Assembly: GCA_003049485.1 (NCBI GenBank)
Contig: PYST01000163.1
Coordinates: 23,075 to 87,074 of the forward strand
Source: Ophioceras dolichostomum
Lineage: Eukaryota > Ascomycota > Sordariomycetes > Magnaporthales > Ophioceraceae
Length of the DNA stretch: 64,000 bases
Reading direction: 5' to 3'
In this document: positions 34,561 to 45,651 of the stretch, piece by piece
How the letters are laid out: every line of letters starts with the position of its first letter
How positions within the stretch are numbered: position 1 is the stretch's first letter
Translations under genes and position numbers: made by a program
The notes under the pieces: model-generated
Seen by the model: only the letters and a program-made list of their open reading frames with translations
What the model was told of the DNA's origin: nothing
The model's database searches: none

Positions 34561-35668
34561 ATGGCTACAGATAGGAGGAGGATACTGCTTCAAGCAGCCT
34601 GTCTGCTTTGTCTCGGTGAGTGCTAAACTCCTACCAATATGGTGAATGAGTATGCATACGGAAGCAGAATATGATTATATCTACTAACTCTACTTGTCGC
34701 CTTGTCTCACAGCATCACCGTCTTTGGCAGTGGCTGAACCCCAAGGTCCTCCGTTTGGGTGGCCCGGAAGTGGGTACGGCGGCAACGGGAATGGGAATAG
34801 TGGCAGCGGGAGCAGCTCAGGGTCCAGCAGCAGCTCAAGCACTGGGAGTGGCAACAATGGTTTCGGCGGCTTCGGGTCGAATGGCAACGGCAATTTCGCC
34901 AACGGCTTCTCTGGCTTTCTGAGCTTCGACATCCAGCAGGCGATGTACATCCGCTCCGTCCACGGGATACTCGCGTCCGTCGCCTTCGTGCTCCTATTCC
35001 CCCTCGGCTCCATCTTCATGCGCGTCATCCCTGGCCGGTTCGCGCTCTGGATTCACGCCCTGACCCAGGTCCTGTCCTTGATTGTCTACATCGCCGCGGC
35101 AGCGTTGGGCTTCTACCTCATCAACACGGTGCGACTGCCGTTCCAGAACGGCACTTTGGTCAGTGTCACTGTTCCCTTATCCCCACATTGTTGTGATGGT
35201 TGACTTGGACCCCTGCGAGGTCCTGAAGCTAACGATCTCGTCTCTTATGGTCCACAGCTGAACAACCCGGACATCAACTACCACCCGATCATCGGCATCA
35301 TTGTCCTGGGCTTCGTGATCATCCAACCAATCTTGGGCTACATCCACCACGCCCAATTCAAGAAGCTCAAGCGACGGCAGATCTGGTCGCACCTCCACCT
35401 GTGGAACGGCCGCGTGATGATCACTCTGGGAATCATCAACGGTGGTCTTGGGCTGCTGGTCGCCGGAGCCACGGATCAGATGAAGGCAGCCTACATCGCC
35501 GTCGCCGTCATCATGTGGGTCGCATGGATGCTCGCCGCCGTCTTTGGGGAGTGCCGTCGGACTCTGGGCCAGCGCAGGGAGCGCAGGCGCCGGAGGCAGG
35601 AGCTGCGGCGGAGGCCCGCCGCCGCCCCGAAGGTTGTGCCCAGCACAGCATCGGCATCTAGTGTATGA
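34561..35668 (+). CDS. Cytochrome b561-domain membrane protein
   Basis: Exons 34561-34615, 34713-35158 and 35258-35668 give 303 aa. A signal peptide (MATDRRRILLQAACLLCLAS plus PSLAVA) is split by intron 1. Next come about 50 Gly/Ser/Asn residues of low complexity, then a multi-helix b561 core. Candidate haem-ligand His residues are in SVHGILAS, WIHALTQ, YHPIIGIIVLG and HLHLWNGR, which is the usual four-His pattern. The C terminus is a basic cytosolic tail rich in Arg. Cytochrome b561 proteins move electrons across membranes, for example for ferric reduction. Fungal relatives usually carry an N-terminal DOMON/CDH domain; here only the low-complexity linker remains. Intron 2 has a GCTAACG branch point. 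Confidence 0.88.
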
Positions 35669-36649
35669 GGACGAAAAGGGATTCGAACGATGCAGTGGGT
35701 GAAGGGGAGGATGGGTAAGGGGGAGTTTTGGGAATATGAGAAGACGGACTCGCAACGGAGGCTTGCAGGCTTGTGGGGAAGCGGTTGTCACTCCTTTCTA
35801 CGGACACTTTGTTATGTCGGCATGCTATGAGGCCTTTCTTGATCCTCGGCCTGGGGACTCGGAGGATTATATTGCTTGTAGGGTATGGCTGGCGTGTTGG
35901 TGTTTTTGTTAATTACCTATTTTCACGGCAAAGTTAAGACCGTATCCGGTCGGAATTGGCATATGTGATTTGTGACAATGATTCCAGACAGTGTCCTTGC
36001 AAATAATGATTTTGGGCCAAATTCTAGCCTCGTGTCCGCCGGAATGAGCATTGGAAAGAAACTGATTCGGCATCCAAAAAGTGAAACATGGTTGTAAGGA
36101 ATCGTAGGTAGTGCATCTAGCCAAGTCATCCCGTGATCAATCCAGCTGTGTTCATTCACAGAAGATGTCACTACAAGAGAGCCTTGATGCCCACTCGTTG
36201 GAGGACGCCGAACTCCGTGAGAGGCAAGGCTTCCACATACCATAAGCATTCAGCGGGTCGATGAAATCGCTGACTCCCAGGATGTAACCTGTTGTCCCCC
36301 AATTCTGCCCTCTCGACCCCTTTTCAGCAGTCATAAATCATCAGGGCGGGGAGAAATCCCTCACAAACGCACATGCATGTGAGGATGGATGGTGGGGTTG
36401 AGACGGGCAGGCAGTTACTGCCTGCAACTGCGGGCGCGAATGTGGGGTTGAAATTTTGCCTTGACGGGCATCATGGCTTGAATTTTTTTTTCTCTCCCCT
36501 CTTCGCGACGGGGAGGAAGTTTACAGCGCCAAATTCTTCCCCGTCGTCGCCATCTTCTGTCCGTTCAACTAGCCTGCCTGCCCATACGACGTCGTTCCCG
36601 GCCTTCGTGTGATTCCTACTTCGCTCTGCGCGGCCCTGCCACTGAAACG
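35669..36649. other. spacer, no gene seen
   Basis: 3' region of the cytochrome b561 gene and promoter of the phosphoribosyltransferase gene. No supported coding sequence. Confidence 0.5.
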
Positions 36650-37594
36650 ATGGTGCAGAAGATTTACGTGACCTACAATGATGTAAGTTCAGCACCAGCC
36701 TTTCTGCTCTGGCGCGCCTTTGCGCGTCGCTTTGGTGCCTTTCTCAAGCTGTATCACGATGCACCCGAGACTTGCGGCACAGTGCCGCGGAAAGTCAATG
36801 CTACTACCTACTGCCCTCCACCTTGCCGCAAACAAAGCTTCCGAAAACCGTCCCTTGCATCCTCCGCCTTGTCCCACTGGCAAGTCGCCGACTGACTGAC
36901 GATTTCGGTTTCGGTTTCCTCACCAGGTGCACAAGCTGTGCCAGGAGTCGGCGCCGCGGATCCTAGCCGAGTTCGAGCCGCAGCTGATGATCGCGATCGG
37001 CGGCGGTGGATACGTGCCGGCCCGTATACTGCGCTCGTTCCTCAAGAAGCCCGGCAGCCCCAACATTCCGATCCAGGCGATCGGCCTCTCGCTTTACGAG
37101 CAGCTGGCCACCGACCACGTCGAAGAGGCCCCCGGCACCAAGGTCACCCGAACCCAATGGCTCGACCTCTCCAGCCTCGGTGAGATGAGCAACCTTCTCG
37201 GGAAGCGCGTTCTCATCGTAGATGAGGTCGACGACACACGCACGACCCTCGAGTACGCGGTCAAGGAGTTGGAGAAGGACGTCGAGGCTGCTCGTATCAA
37301 GACGGGATACGAGGGAGAGAAGACACAGTTCAGCATCTTCGTCTTGCATGTGGGTTTTTCCCGTTCTCTCCATTGTCTGTCTCTGCAACTGCAAGCCCAA
37401 TTGCTGACAAGAACCGGAACCCTCTTCGCGATTAGAACAAGGACAAGCAGAAGAAGGGCACTCTTCCTCACCACATGCTAGAGCAGGGAGGGTACATGGC
37501 TGCACGCACTGTCGACGATGTTTGGATATGCTACCCATGGGAGGCCACCGACATCGACGAGCACGACCGACTTGCCGGCCAGCAGCAGAAATAA
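36650..37594 (+). CDS. Xanthine/hypoxanthine phosphoribosyltransferase
   Basis: Exons 36650-36682, 36927-37349 and 37436-37594 (all phase 0) give 204 aa, matching yeast Xpt1/Hpt1-type length. It makes nucleotide monophosphates from purine bases and PRPP in the salvage pathway, in the cytosol. The start MVQKIYVTYNDVHKLC and the GGGGYVPARIL segment are typical. The PRPP-binding loop is VLIVDEVDDTRTT. The C-terminal exon has WICYPWEATD, a hallmark of this group. The first intron is long (244 bases) and falls after only 11 codons. Hypoxanthine versus xanthine preference cannot be settled from the sequence. Confidence 0.93.
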
Positions 37595-38124
37595 AGCTGT
37601 CCTGTAGAGAAACCACGAGAGAATCACGGGGACGAGCGGAGAGGACCAATCGGCTTATTGTCAGAATTATGTGGCATGCGAAAGCCGTGGGAAAGGTGGA
37701 CTACGATCGATGCATGTGGTCAACAATCCTTAGAATAGATACGTCGATGTTTGTCGGACGGCAGTCCTGCCGTACAGCTATCTGTATATGGGCAAGGGGA
37801 TGGCGGTGGATAGCAAGCTTGCGAAGAGTTGGCTTCGTGTCCGAAACGATGATTTATAGAATCCCGCCACCCCCGCTAATTGCAAGGGCCACAGGCTCAG
37901 GTGCTCGCTCACAACATGTGGCCAGGGAGGCATCATAGGTCGCGAGATCGGATGCAAAATATGCAAACGTAAGATGGCCTTTTCATTCTATATTCGTACT
38001 CGTTGGGTATCTCGTTATTTCTAGTGTAAGTTAGACATGAGACTCATTGAATAAGGTCTTCGACGTAGTCGCCGAGGCGGTCGTATATAGTTCCCTAGCC
38101 GAAGCCCTCAAACCCACTGTTTCT
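37595..38124. other. spacer between convergent genes
   Basis: 3' regions only; no coding sequence supported. Confidence 0.5.
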
Positions 38125-38955
38125 TCACCCGCCCTCAGCCTTCTCTTGAGAGGGCTTCTGCTTCAGCTTCTTTTCTAGCTTCATGAATTCCTTGACGCCA
38201 ACGGGGACATTGGTGTAAAGAGCATCGTCCCACAAGTCCTTAGCGATCTTTGTGGACGCCTGTCCAAGCTCAGTCCCCCTACCACCACCACCTTCGATGG
38301 CTGCGGGGGCAGCCTTCGGGTCGCCAAGAGCATTGGCGTGGCTGGCACCAGTGATTCCGGCCTCCTGCGCTCGGAGCCTCTTCTCGGCCTCTTTGTTGGC
38401 AGCGGCCCATTCCTCCATCTCTTCGCGGTAGCGATCCCAAACGCAGTTGACGCAGCCGCTCATACAGCAGTTGTCTGGCTCTTCGGGTCGCGGCGGGACC
38501 ATGACGCCCGCGATCAGCCTGCTGCGGGAACGCATCTCGGCAAGGCGCTCTGCGCGCTCCGTTGGCCCGGCGAGCTTCGCGTTGAAGATAATGCGTACCT
38601 GGGACGGTGCAGCCGCCGGCGGGGGCGTGGTAGGCTCGGCGGGTGTGCTTCTCAGCTCACTTTTAATGTTGGCTTCTCGACTCTCTCTCGATTCAGCCGA
38701 CGAAGGTGTCACCGGCGCTGACTCCAAAACAGACCCATCCCCCACGATCTCACTATGACACTGCGTGGGAGTATTGAGGATGGTTTCATAGTATCTCCCT
38801 AAAGGCTGCGCCTGTTGGTCAGGGGTAGTGACTTCTGTTGCGCCTGATGAGCTCCTTGACGAGATGTATTGAGAGATAAGAGGCCTGGATGATGACTTGA
38901 CGAGCGCGGGTAATGGCCGGCTCCTGGCAAAAGTTGATTTAAGAATGAAAGACAT
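38125..38955 (-). CDS. Oxidoreductase-like-domain mitochondrial protein
   Basis: 276 aa from ATG 38955; the frame extends 8 codons further but only to a TTG. The N terminus (MSFILKSTFARSRPLPALVK) is basic, Ser-rich and free of acidic residues, as in mitochondrial presequences. The centre has PPRPEEPDNCCMSGCVNCVW followed by DRYREEMEEW, the cysteine-rich oxidoreductase-like N-terminal domain (OXLD1-type). The rest is disordered with Pro/Ala-rich stretches and a lysine-rich tail. The biochemical activity of this family is unknown. No introns needed. Confidence 0.85.
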   Translation of the reverse strand: MSFILKSTFARSRPLPALVKSSSRPLISQYISSRSSSGATEVTTPDQQAQPLGRYYETILNTPTQCHSEIVGDGSVLESAPVTPSSAESRESREANIKSELRSTPAEPTTPPPAAAPSQVRIIFNAKLAGPTERAERLAEMRSRSRLIAGVMVPPRPEEPDNCCMSGCVNCVWDRYREEMEEWAAANKEAEKRLRAQEAGITGASHANALGDPKAAPAAIEGGGGRGTELGQASTKIAKDLWDDALYTNVPVGVKEFMKLEKKLKQKPSQEKAEGG

Positions 38956-39582
38956 GGTAGTGGCTGGCACTACCTCCAAATGACCCGCATCGGTTCTATG
39001 ATAGCGAGCGTGGCGCTTTTGAATAGGTTTAAATGAGGCGGAATTCGAAGCCGACTATGGACAGGAAAGTGAGTAAGTTGATCAGTGGCAAAATAATTGC
39101 TCAGCAACGAACTAGAATATGGTAGAAGTGGACGTCATCGCACAGGGTCCTGCCACGTGACTGCTTCGGACCAAGCAAACATGCGCCGGGGATTCGAAGC
39201 TGTTAGAAGCACTGAAAAGAGAGTCACTCTAGAATTGATGAAAGATATCATTCTTCCACCCAGCATATCCGGTTTAATATTTCGTTAAGTTCTGCTTCAT
39301 TAGGAGTTCCGTCGCAAGCTTTAGCAGAACCCCTGTCGCCTGTTCTTGTCCCACGGAATCGGGCGGGTGGGGCCCAGAGCAATCGGCTCCCCGAAAACGG
39401 TGACGCGAGATGGATTTTAGCCCCAGACGCGTCTTGCGGAACAACTATTCAAGGCCTCACTTCCGCTCTCGATATTGCAGCTCCGCCATGCACGGGAAGC
39501 TCCGCAGAGACCCCTGATTTCTCGCGCCCGAGAGGCGCGGCTATGGATTTGTAACAAGCGTTTATTTCCTTTAAAGATCGCA
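38956..39582. other. divergent promoter region
   Basis: Lies between the divergent oxidoreductase-like and large disordered-protein genes. No gene supported. Confidence 0.5.
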
Positions 39583-41823
39583 ATGGAGAGGTCCGCGCCA
39601 AAGCGGCGCAAAACGTCCTCCAGAACCGCGATTGCGATCAACAATAACAGTGACAGCAGCGAGGACAACGACGACAACAACAAGTCCACAACTCCAACAG
39701 GATCGCCGCCCGGTCCCGCGTCGCGGCTAGATCGTCCGTCTTTTGCGTCTCCGACACGCGCCAGCCTTGCGAGGCATAATCCTGACATTCTCGACCGCCG
39801 GAGGCCTGCACCAGCTACCAGCAACGACACAGCCGACCCAAGCGGCGCGTCGGGCCACCCCAGTAGCAGCGATGTCTCGGCTATAATACAGGCGCAGCTG
39901 GATCAGGACTTGGGAGGGCGGGATCGCGACGCCACTTGGGATGCTCCTGCTGAGGATCTACCACATCTACCACGGTCCGGTCGTCCCTCTCACCCGAGGA
40001 CGGGGGGGAGCGGCGGTTTGAGGGCTCCCCCAAAGCGGACGCCCAACAAATTGCCGCCTCGGCCTCTCCCGCCACCCGGACCAGAAGACGAAGAACCCGT
40101 CTTATACCGCGGCCGCGGCCGTAATCAGTTCTTCAAGATTGCGGGCGCCCGCGCCCCTGCTCCAGAACCCGAGCTACCGCCCACACCCGAGCATCCAGAC
40201 CCGGAGGTCAACACTCCGCCGTCAGGAATCCACCACACGCCGTCGAAGCGCTCGAGAAGAGCCAGGGGCCTTTCTGAACGGCTCAAGAACTCGCCCTCGA
40301 AGCTAGGGATCGCCGCATATCTCCAGTCGAAAGGCATGCCGACAGGCAAGGCCCCACCATCTACTCGTCGCCAAGGTCTTCGCCGACCAGAAAGCCCCCG
40401 TGTTGAGACTCATGACGGGGCGGCGACTGGCGTTGCCCATCCACAAACCGACACCACCACGCTCGCCCTTCGCGGACTGAAACCACCTGGTCCCCAAACG
40501 GGGAGGGAGAATCAACGCGACAAACTTCTCGCCAGCATCGCCCGGCTACAAGCCGACCTCGATGTCTTGAGGCAAGAAAATCGAAGATCAGAAGAACCCG
40601 GGGCTGATACTTCCAACGCAGCCGCAGCTCTTGACGCCGTGAGGCGGCACCTTCTCCCGAAAGACGCAGAACCCACGCCAGATCCGGCTACGCAATGGCT
40701 GCAAATGGCCACGAATCCTATCTCGTTCCTCTCGTTCATGAGATTCACTGCAGCGCGTCCCAATCTATTAGCCTCGGCATCATCGGCGACGAAAGAAGAA
40801 GAAGCTCCTCCGCTCTCACACCACCCTATCCCCATGAGCGTAGAAGAGGAACTCCCGTTTCTCCAAGTGTTCACCCCGCTTGCCTTCACCTGTCAAATCG
40901 CCATTCTTCCACACACCTCCCCTGGCGAGCGCATACTGCAGCAGCACACCATATCCGCGTCCTCTGCCTCGCCCGCAGGCCTCTTCACGGCGCAGATCGA
41001 GTTGACGGTGGATGTCCAGACACACAAGATCGAGACTCTGTCCGTGCCCCGTCTGGATCCTGCCGCTGCTCCCGAGCTTGGACCATTCATCTCCTCCATC
41101 ATCGCCACGAAGAGCAGCAACTCAACGGAGGGCGAGCATACCCAACACAGCAGCCGCTCCCTACGCAACAACGTCAGCGTCCTGGCCTGGGCAATGGGTG
41201 AATGGATCCGCGTCGCGACGGGGCGCGCCCGGTTCTGGCACGTCCTAGAACGCGAGCTCGCCAACAAAGAGGACATGGCCGAGGCAGTGGCCCGCGCCCG
41301 CGCGAGGAAGCGGCGTACTACCACAGCGCATAGGAGGCGCGACGAGGCGGACGCCGACGCCAGCGTCGCGGCCGGCGATTTGGACCAAGACGACTCGGAG
41401 CTTGGAGAGTCGGATCTGCTGTCTCGCGCGGAGCTGCTACCTTACATGGGACGCACGTCTGTGGAGCTGGGTATCCCGGCCGAGGTCGGGTCGGAGGACG
41501 CAGGAGGAGGTGAGGCGTTCGGGCTCAGAGTCCAGTGGCGGATCCAGTTCGATTGGACGGGCGAGGCGCAAAGCCAAGTGGAACTGTTGACTGGCGTCCC
41601 TGGCAAATGTGAGTTTCTCTGCTGCTTTACTTGTCTGATCTATCCTTCTCAGTTCGTCTGATCGCTAACCGCACGTACTACTCACAACTCAGGGCGGGCT
41701 GCCGATGCCCGAGGAAACCTTGCCGATATCAACGGTCTCTTCGGCAAGCTTGTCCAGGGGGATGATGATCCCATCGTCGCCGTTAGGGCGATCGTGGCTC
41801 TCCTTGTCGGAGATGCGTCTTGA
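39583..41823 (+). CDS. Disordered nuclear-type protein, possibly kinetochore-associated
   Basis: Exons 39583-41608 and 41693-41823 give 718 aa; the intron has a GCTAACC branch and phase 1. The start MERSAPKRRKTSSRT is an NLS-like basic cluster. Residues 30-290 are Pro/Ser-rich and include SPTRASLARHNPDIL and PTPEHP segments. A short coiled coil (about 310-350, SIARLQADLDVLRQENRR) follows. A conserved-looking alpha/beta C-terminal region runs from about residue 420 (FLQVFTPLAFTCQIAILP) to the end (LTGVPGKW, then NLADINGLFGKLV). The architecture (disordered N terminus, coiled coil, RWD-like C domain) recalls inner kinetochore subunits such as CENP-O/Mcm21, but I cannot confirm this, so no symbol is given. 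Confidence 0.72.
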
Positions 41824-42280
41824 GATGGGCAGTCGTGGAGTTTTCGAGTAGCTGGAGCCGACTTCGCCCCTCTCGTCAACAGAAGATGTATAGTGACTTT
41901 ATATGTTTATATTTTGAGCATATCATTGGCATGGGCGGTGTTTTTGTTTACTGCGGCATGGTGTACAGCGAGCATGGGATGGTTGCTTCTGGGTTGGACT
42001 ACCTCTTTGCTGGAATACATGAAGAAGAACACGACGTTATGTGGGTAGTGTTTTATCAGCGTGCGGCCGACCAAGGCAGTCTCATGAGTTCAACGACGAG
42101 GTGTCGAGATTAAGCAGAGACCTAGGACATGTATGCAATCTCCAGGCTTGATGTCCCACTTCCCCAAATCCCTGCGCTGTAAGCTGCGATTCCTCTGGAG
42201 CAAACCCGCGCGGCGACCGTGGAAAAAAAGGCGCCGGACGCCCCTGGAACCCTCCCGAAGTCCGCTAGGTAGTCATAACC
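41824..42280. other. spacer between convergent genes
   Basis: 3' region between the disordered-protein gene and DPM3. No coding sequence supported. Confidence 0.5.
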
Positions 42281-42811
42281 CTAGTCGACATCGACGCCCA
42301 ACCTCCGTAGGTCCTTCTTCGCCTCCTCAATCTCCACCATCAGCTCCTTATGCGCCTGAGGTACGTCGTTGAAAGTGAGGACTCCCCATCCGAGACGAGC
42401 TAGGAGGTAAGCGCCGAACGAGACCAGGACCCAGAGAGGGAGCTGTGCGGACGACAAAATAGGTTAGCCATTTGCTCTCTTGGTATGAAAGCGCTCTGGG
42501 GAAGGAAGCTGTAGAGAGGACAGGAAGACGCGAATATGAATTGAAAGTTTGCGTGAGCTGTACGTACCACGGGGACGACCTCTGTCTGGACAACAGGTGG
42601 GAGTGGGATGAGTTCCAGGTAGAGGCAGAGGTAGAGCTGCAGGTTGTCGCATTTCGAAGTTAGCTACGGTATGTATGACACGACGGTACCCGATCCAACA
42701 GCACGAGAGGACTTGGCTGTGTCTCTTATGGGAACGAGCAGGGTCGGGAACGGTATTGCGTACCGATGTCGCCAACAGGAACATCGAGATAGTTTGCTGG
42801 GCGCGCGTCAT
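42281..42811 (-). CDS. DPM3: Dolichol-phosphate mannosyltransferase subunit 3
   Basis: Exons 42811-42764, 42636-42568 and 42442-42281 (all phase 0) give 92 aa, the same size as human DPM3. It is too fragmented to appear as a long ORF. The start is MTRAQQTISMFLLATS. It continues with LELIPLPPVVQTEVVPV (first TM and lumenal edge), then LPLWVLVSFGAYLLARLGWG (second TM), and finishes with a cytosolic coiled tail containing HKELMVEIEEAKKDLRRLGV. DPM3 tethers and stabilises the catalytic DPM1 subunit at the ER membrane; the complex makes dolichol-phosphate-mannose for N-glycans, O-mannosylation and GPI anchors. Intron 1 has an AGCTAACTT branch point. Confidence 0.95.
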
Positions 42812-43950
42812 TGTTGCGGCTTTGGGACTCGATAACTGGGGAGAAGGTGAGTTTGTCACGCGTCTTTCGAGATTTTCGCGAGGTAAAGTTCGCGTCGCTT
42901 GGGCTGGTCGGGTTGAGAGTATGGCCTCCAAGGATCGGGACACGATGGAAGTTTGGGTGAGCGAGCGTGATGTCCTAAGAGGAAAAATATTCGGTCCTCT
43001 TTTTTTTTGGCTTGGACAAGTGGAAGGTGGCCTGTGACATTTGACAGATCGCAACCCAGAATTGCTATGTCGTCAGGGGTAGGTAGAATGGGGCGCACGG
43101 GCCAAGCAACTCGACTCACTCATTGCAGGCTGAACAGACTCCCGACGACATCCAAAGGTCAGGCTGATGTCCTAATTAGGTGTCGCCAGCGGGAGGTACT
43201 AAAACTATCACGGGATTTCTTCCGTACAGCAGTCTTTCTTGTCCTTTGCGCTACATATCGTATCTCGAACGAACAACGCAGACTAGACCTGCCCTCTCAC
43301 TGTCATTGTTTGGCGCCAGCATCATTGACCGAGCCAATCTTGGATTGCTGCACAAGGATCCAACGAAAGTTGTCCTCGGGATAAGTACTCCTTGGGACCG
43401 TATTTGCTCCGCCTGTACGGCTCAGGCTCAGTCTTTGAGGCGACAATCGGACGAAGATCAACCGTTCTCAGCTCATGGCTCTGAAGGAATGCGGCTGGAA
43501 GTGTCTAGTGATGGTTGAGATGACTCTTGGGACGACGACCTCGAGGTTACCCGGCCAGCCATAACCCACGGTCTGCTGGGCCAGATAGGGACAAAATTTG
43601 GCCCGCTGATTCGGCCTTCTACAGGGAGTATCGTGCCTCTTCCTTCTCCTTCGTCTCAAGGCTCACTCCTCTGGGCCCGGTGGCCGGCCGCCCTTGACTC
43701 GGAGCTCCTCGTACCTGAGCTCCCAATCTGGAGCCTCAGCCATCGGGATAGGAATAGGCCTTGCTCTGTTTAATAACCCTATTTGGAAAGTTTTAATAAC
43801 CCTATTCGGAATGCAGATGTCGGTGCTAGTCATCGAATAAGCGACTTTGTGGACGGCGGCGGACTTCCCGGTGCTCTGTGCGGATGCTGTGGTCGTGGTC
43901 TCGCCTTCATGGGCGGGTCGTGAAGCGGATCCTCAACATCACAGTTACCC
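42812..43950. other. spacer, no gene seen
   Basis: Promoter of DPM3 and the region upstream of tRNA-Ala. Short overlapping ORFs without domains. Confidence 0.45.
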
Positions 43951-44022
43951 GGGCGAATGGTTTAGCGGTATAACGCTTCCTTAGCATGGAAGAGGTCCGA
44001 GGTTCGATTCCCCGTTTGTCCA
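43951..44022 (+). tRNA. tRNA-Ala (AGC), intronless
   Basis: The 72-nt cloverleaf is complete: acceptor GGGCGAA pairs with TTTGTCC, with discriminator A. The anticodon stem CTTCC/GGAAG encloses loop TTAGCAT (anticodon AGC), and the T arm contains GGTTCGATTCC. The third acceptor pair is G3-U70, the alanine identity element. Confidence 0.95.
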
Positions 44023-44025
44023 GTC

Positions 44026-44030
44026 TTTTT
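44026..44030 (+). terminator. RNA polymerase III T5 terminator
   Basis: Run of five T starting four bases after the tRNA-Ala 3' end. Confidence 0.85.
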
Positions 44031-44695
44031 GCTTCTGGAGTCTCGAATCTTCCTAGCTCGATCTCCAACAAGGCTGCCTCCCATCAATAGGTACGGAGGA
44101 AGTTGGTTGATTTTTTGGGGGGCTTTTTGCATGCCAATCACAATCTCCAAGCCTCACAAATCTTGCAGACTTCTCGAAAGGGCTCGAAAACTTCGATACT
44201 TATCGGCAGCGAACAGTAGTTGAGTAAAGGAAGCAGGCATAACGTGGAAATTGGTATTAGCAAAATAGTGTTACAGATTATCCAAGTCGATCGCTCTGTG
44301 ATTTTGGGAGCTGTTCCCGCCCAGTCCCGTCATAAAACGTCATCATTCCTCACTCCAGGACGAAATAGAGAAACACTAAAGCGTCCCCTTCCCCTGCCAC
44401 GTCGCCAGGCCGAGAAGGATGGTGGCGCTGCCCAGGCTTCCCAGTTGCAAGCACAACCACCAGACGCCTTCTGTACGGACGGCCGTCAGGAAGAAGAGCA
44501 CGATTGCAACGGCAAAAATGGGGCCACTAGCGAACCCGTAAGTGCTTCTCAGGGGTTATTGTTCCGAGCACAATAGCCGTTGTCCAGAATCCTCGAACGT
44601 TGACGAGATGGCGGGAGGTGACAAGGTAATAATAGTACAGACTGAAATGGCACGCAAAGAAATAAATGAAAAATTGCCCCTTTGACGAGGCTAGT
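44031..44695. other. spacer with a hydrophobic minus-strand frame
   Basis: Downstream of the tRNA and the M50B-like gene. On the minus strand a stretch open from 44555 to 44376 could encode two hydrophobic segments, but no start codon or upstream exon was found. Confidence 0.4.
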
Positions 44696-45651
44696 CTATG
44701 TGGGGAGGAACCCGGCCGACGCGGCGTCCTGTTCGGCCCAGGACTTCGGGAAGAGGGCGATGCCCGCAATGATGCCGGCAGCCAGGAAGGCAAGGGACAC
44801 GAAGCCCCAGATAAGTCCCCAGAATTTTGACGATCCACCGTACTTCTTCTGGAACTGACTAGCGTCGGAGCTTGGAACCTTCCGGATGATCAAGTCATCG
44901 CACTGCGGACGAGAAAGGCAGGATAGTGTCAGTGGCAATCACTCGCCACAAGAAAGGCAGGCGGAGTTGGGAGGAGACGACAAGGAGGGGGAGGAAGACT
45001 CACAATATCCCAAAGACTGTACAGGCAAGACATCACACCAATAAACAGGATGAAAAAACGCAGAACCACCGCGTGAGCAATGAACCAGCCAACGACCATG
45101 AACGCGATGGAGAGCAGGCAGGTCATCAGGGTGAGCCAGTCCTTCTTCCCCCACCACATGGCTATGATCAGGAACGCGCCCAGGATGAAGGACAAGATCT
45201 TGCTGGCGCTGACGTCAAAGCCGCAGGCCACGCACGCGGCGCCGATCAGCGACGAGCCCAGGTACCCCGCGGGCAGGGTGATGGCGCCGACGCCGCCGCG
45301 CATGTGGGTGGCGCCGCCCTCGCGCGGGTCGAGCTTGATGCCCTCGACCTTGCCGCAGGTCAGCACGCAGGTGATGGCGTGCCCGAACTCGTGGAAGACG
45401 ATCACCAGCATCTTGAACGGCCACAGGATGCCGCGCACGTAGGGGATGTTCCACACGATGACGATCCCGACCGCGTAGGCCGCGATCACGCCCAGTGTGA
45501 TCTTCTGCGTCTGCGTCAGGTCGAACCTGCTCGTCCTGTACTGGTGATCTCTCGCTTCGAGCGTGTTGATGGCGGCGCTCTCGGGCGACAGAGCCGCTAG
45601 GGCCGCCGACCGGGCAAATACTCGCGCGGCATCGACGATCGTGGGAGCCAT
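44696..45651 (-). CDS. Peptidase M50B-like integral membrane protein
   Basis: Exons 45651-45004 and 44902-44696 (phase 0, donor GTGAGT, branch CACTGACAC) give 284 aa. The zinc-binding motif is HEFGH (residues 87-91) inside a hydrophobic helix (MLVIVFHEFGHAITCVLTCG), then REGGATHMRGG and LPAGYLGSSLIG, as in the M50B-like family related to site-2 proteases. Several further TM helices follow, including ILSFILGAFLIIAMWW, with a final helix in the last exon (GLIWGFVSLAFLAAGIIAGI). Members are thought to be intramembrane metallopeptidases or membrane factors; substrates are unknown. The intron falls in a short loop, and the second exon supplies the last TM helix and C-terminal tail. Confidence 0.9.
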
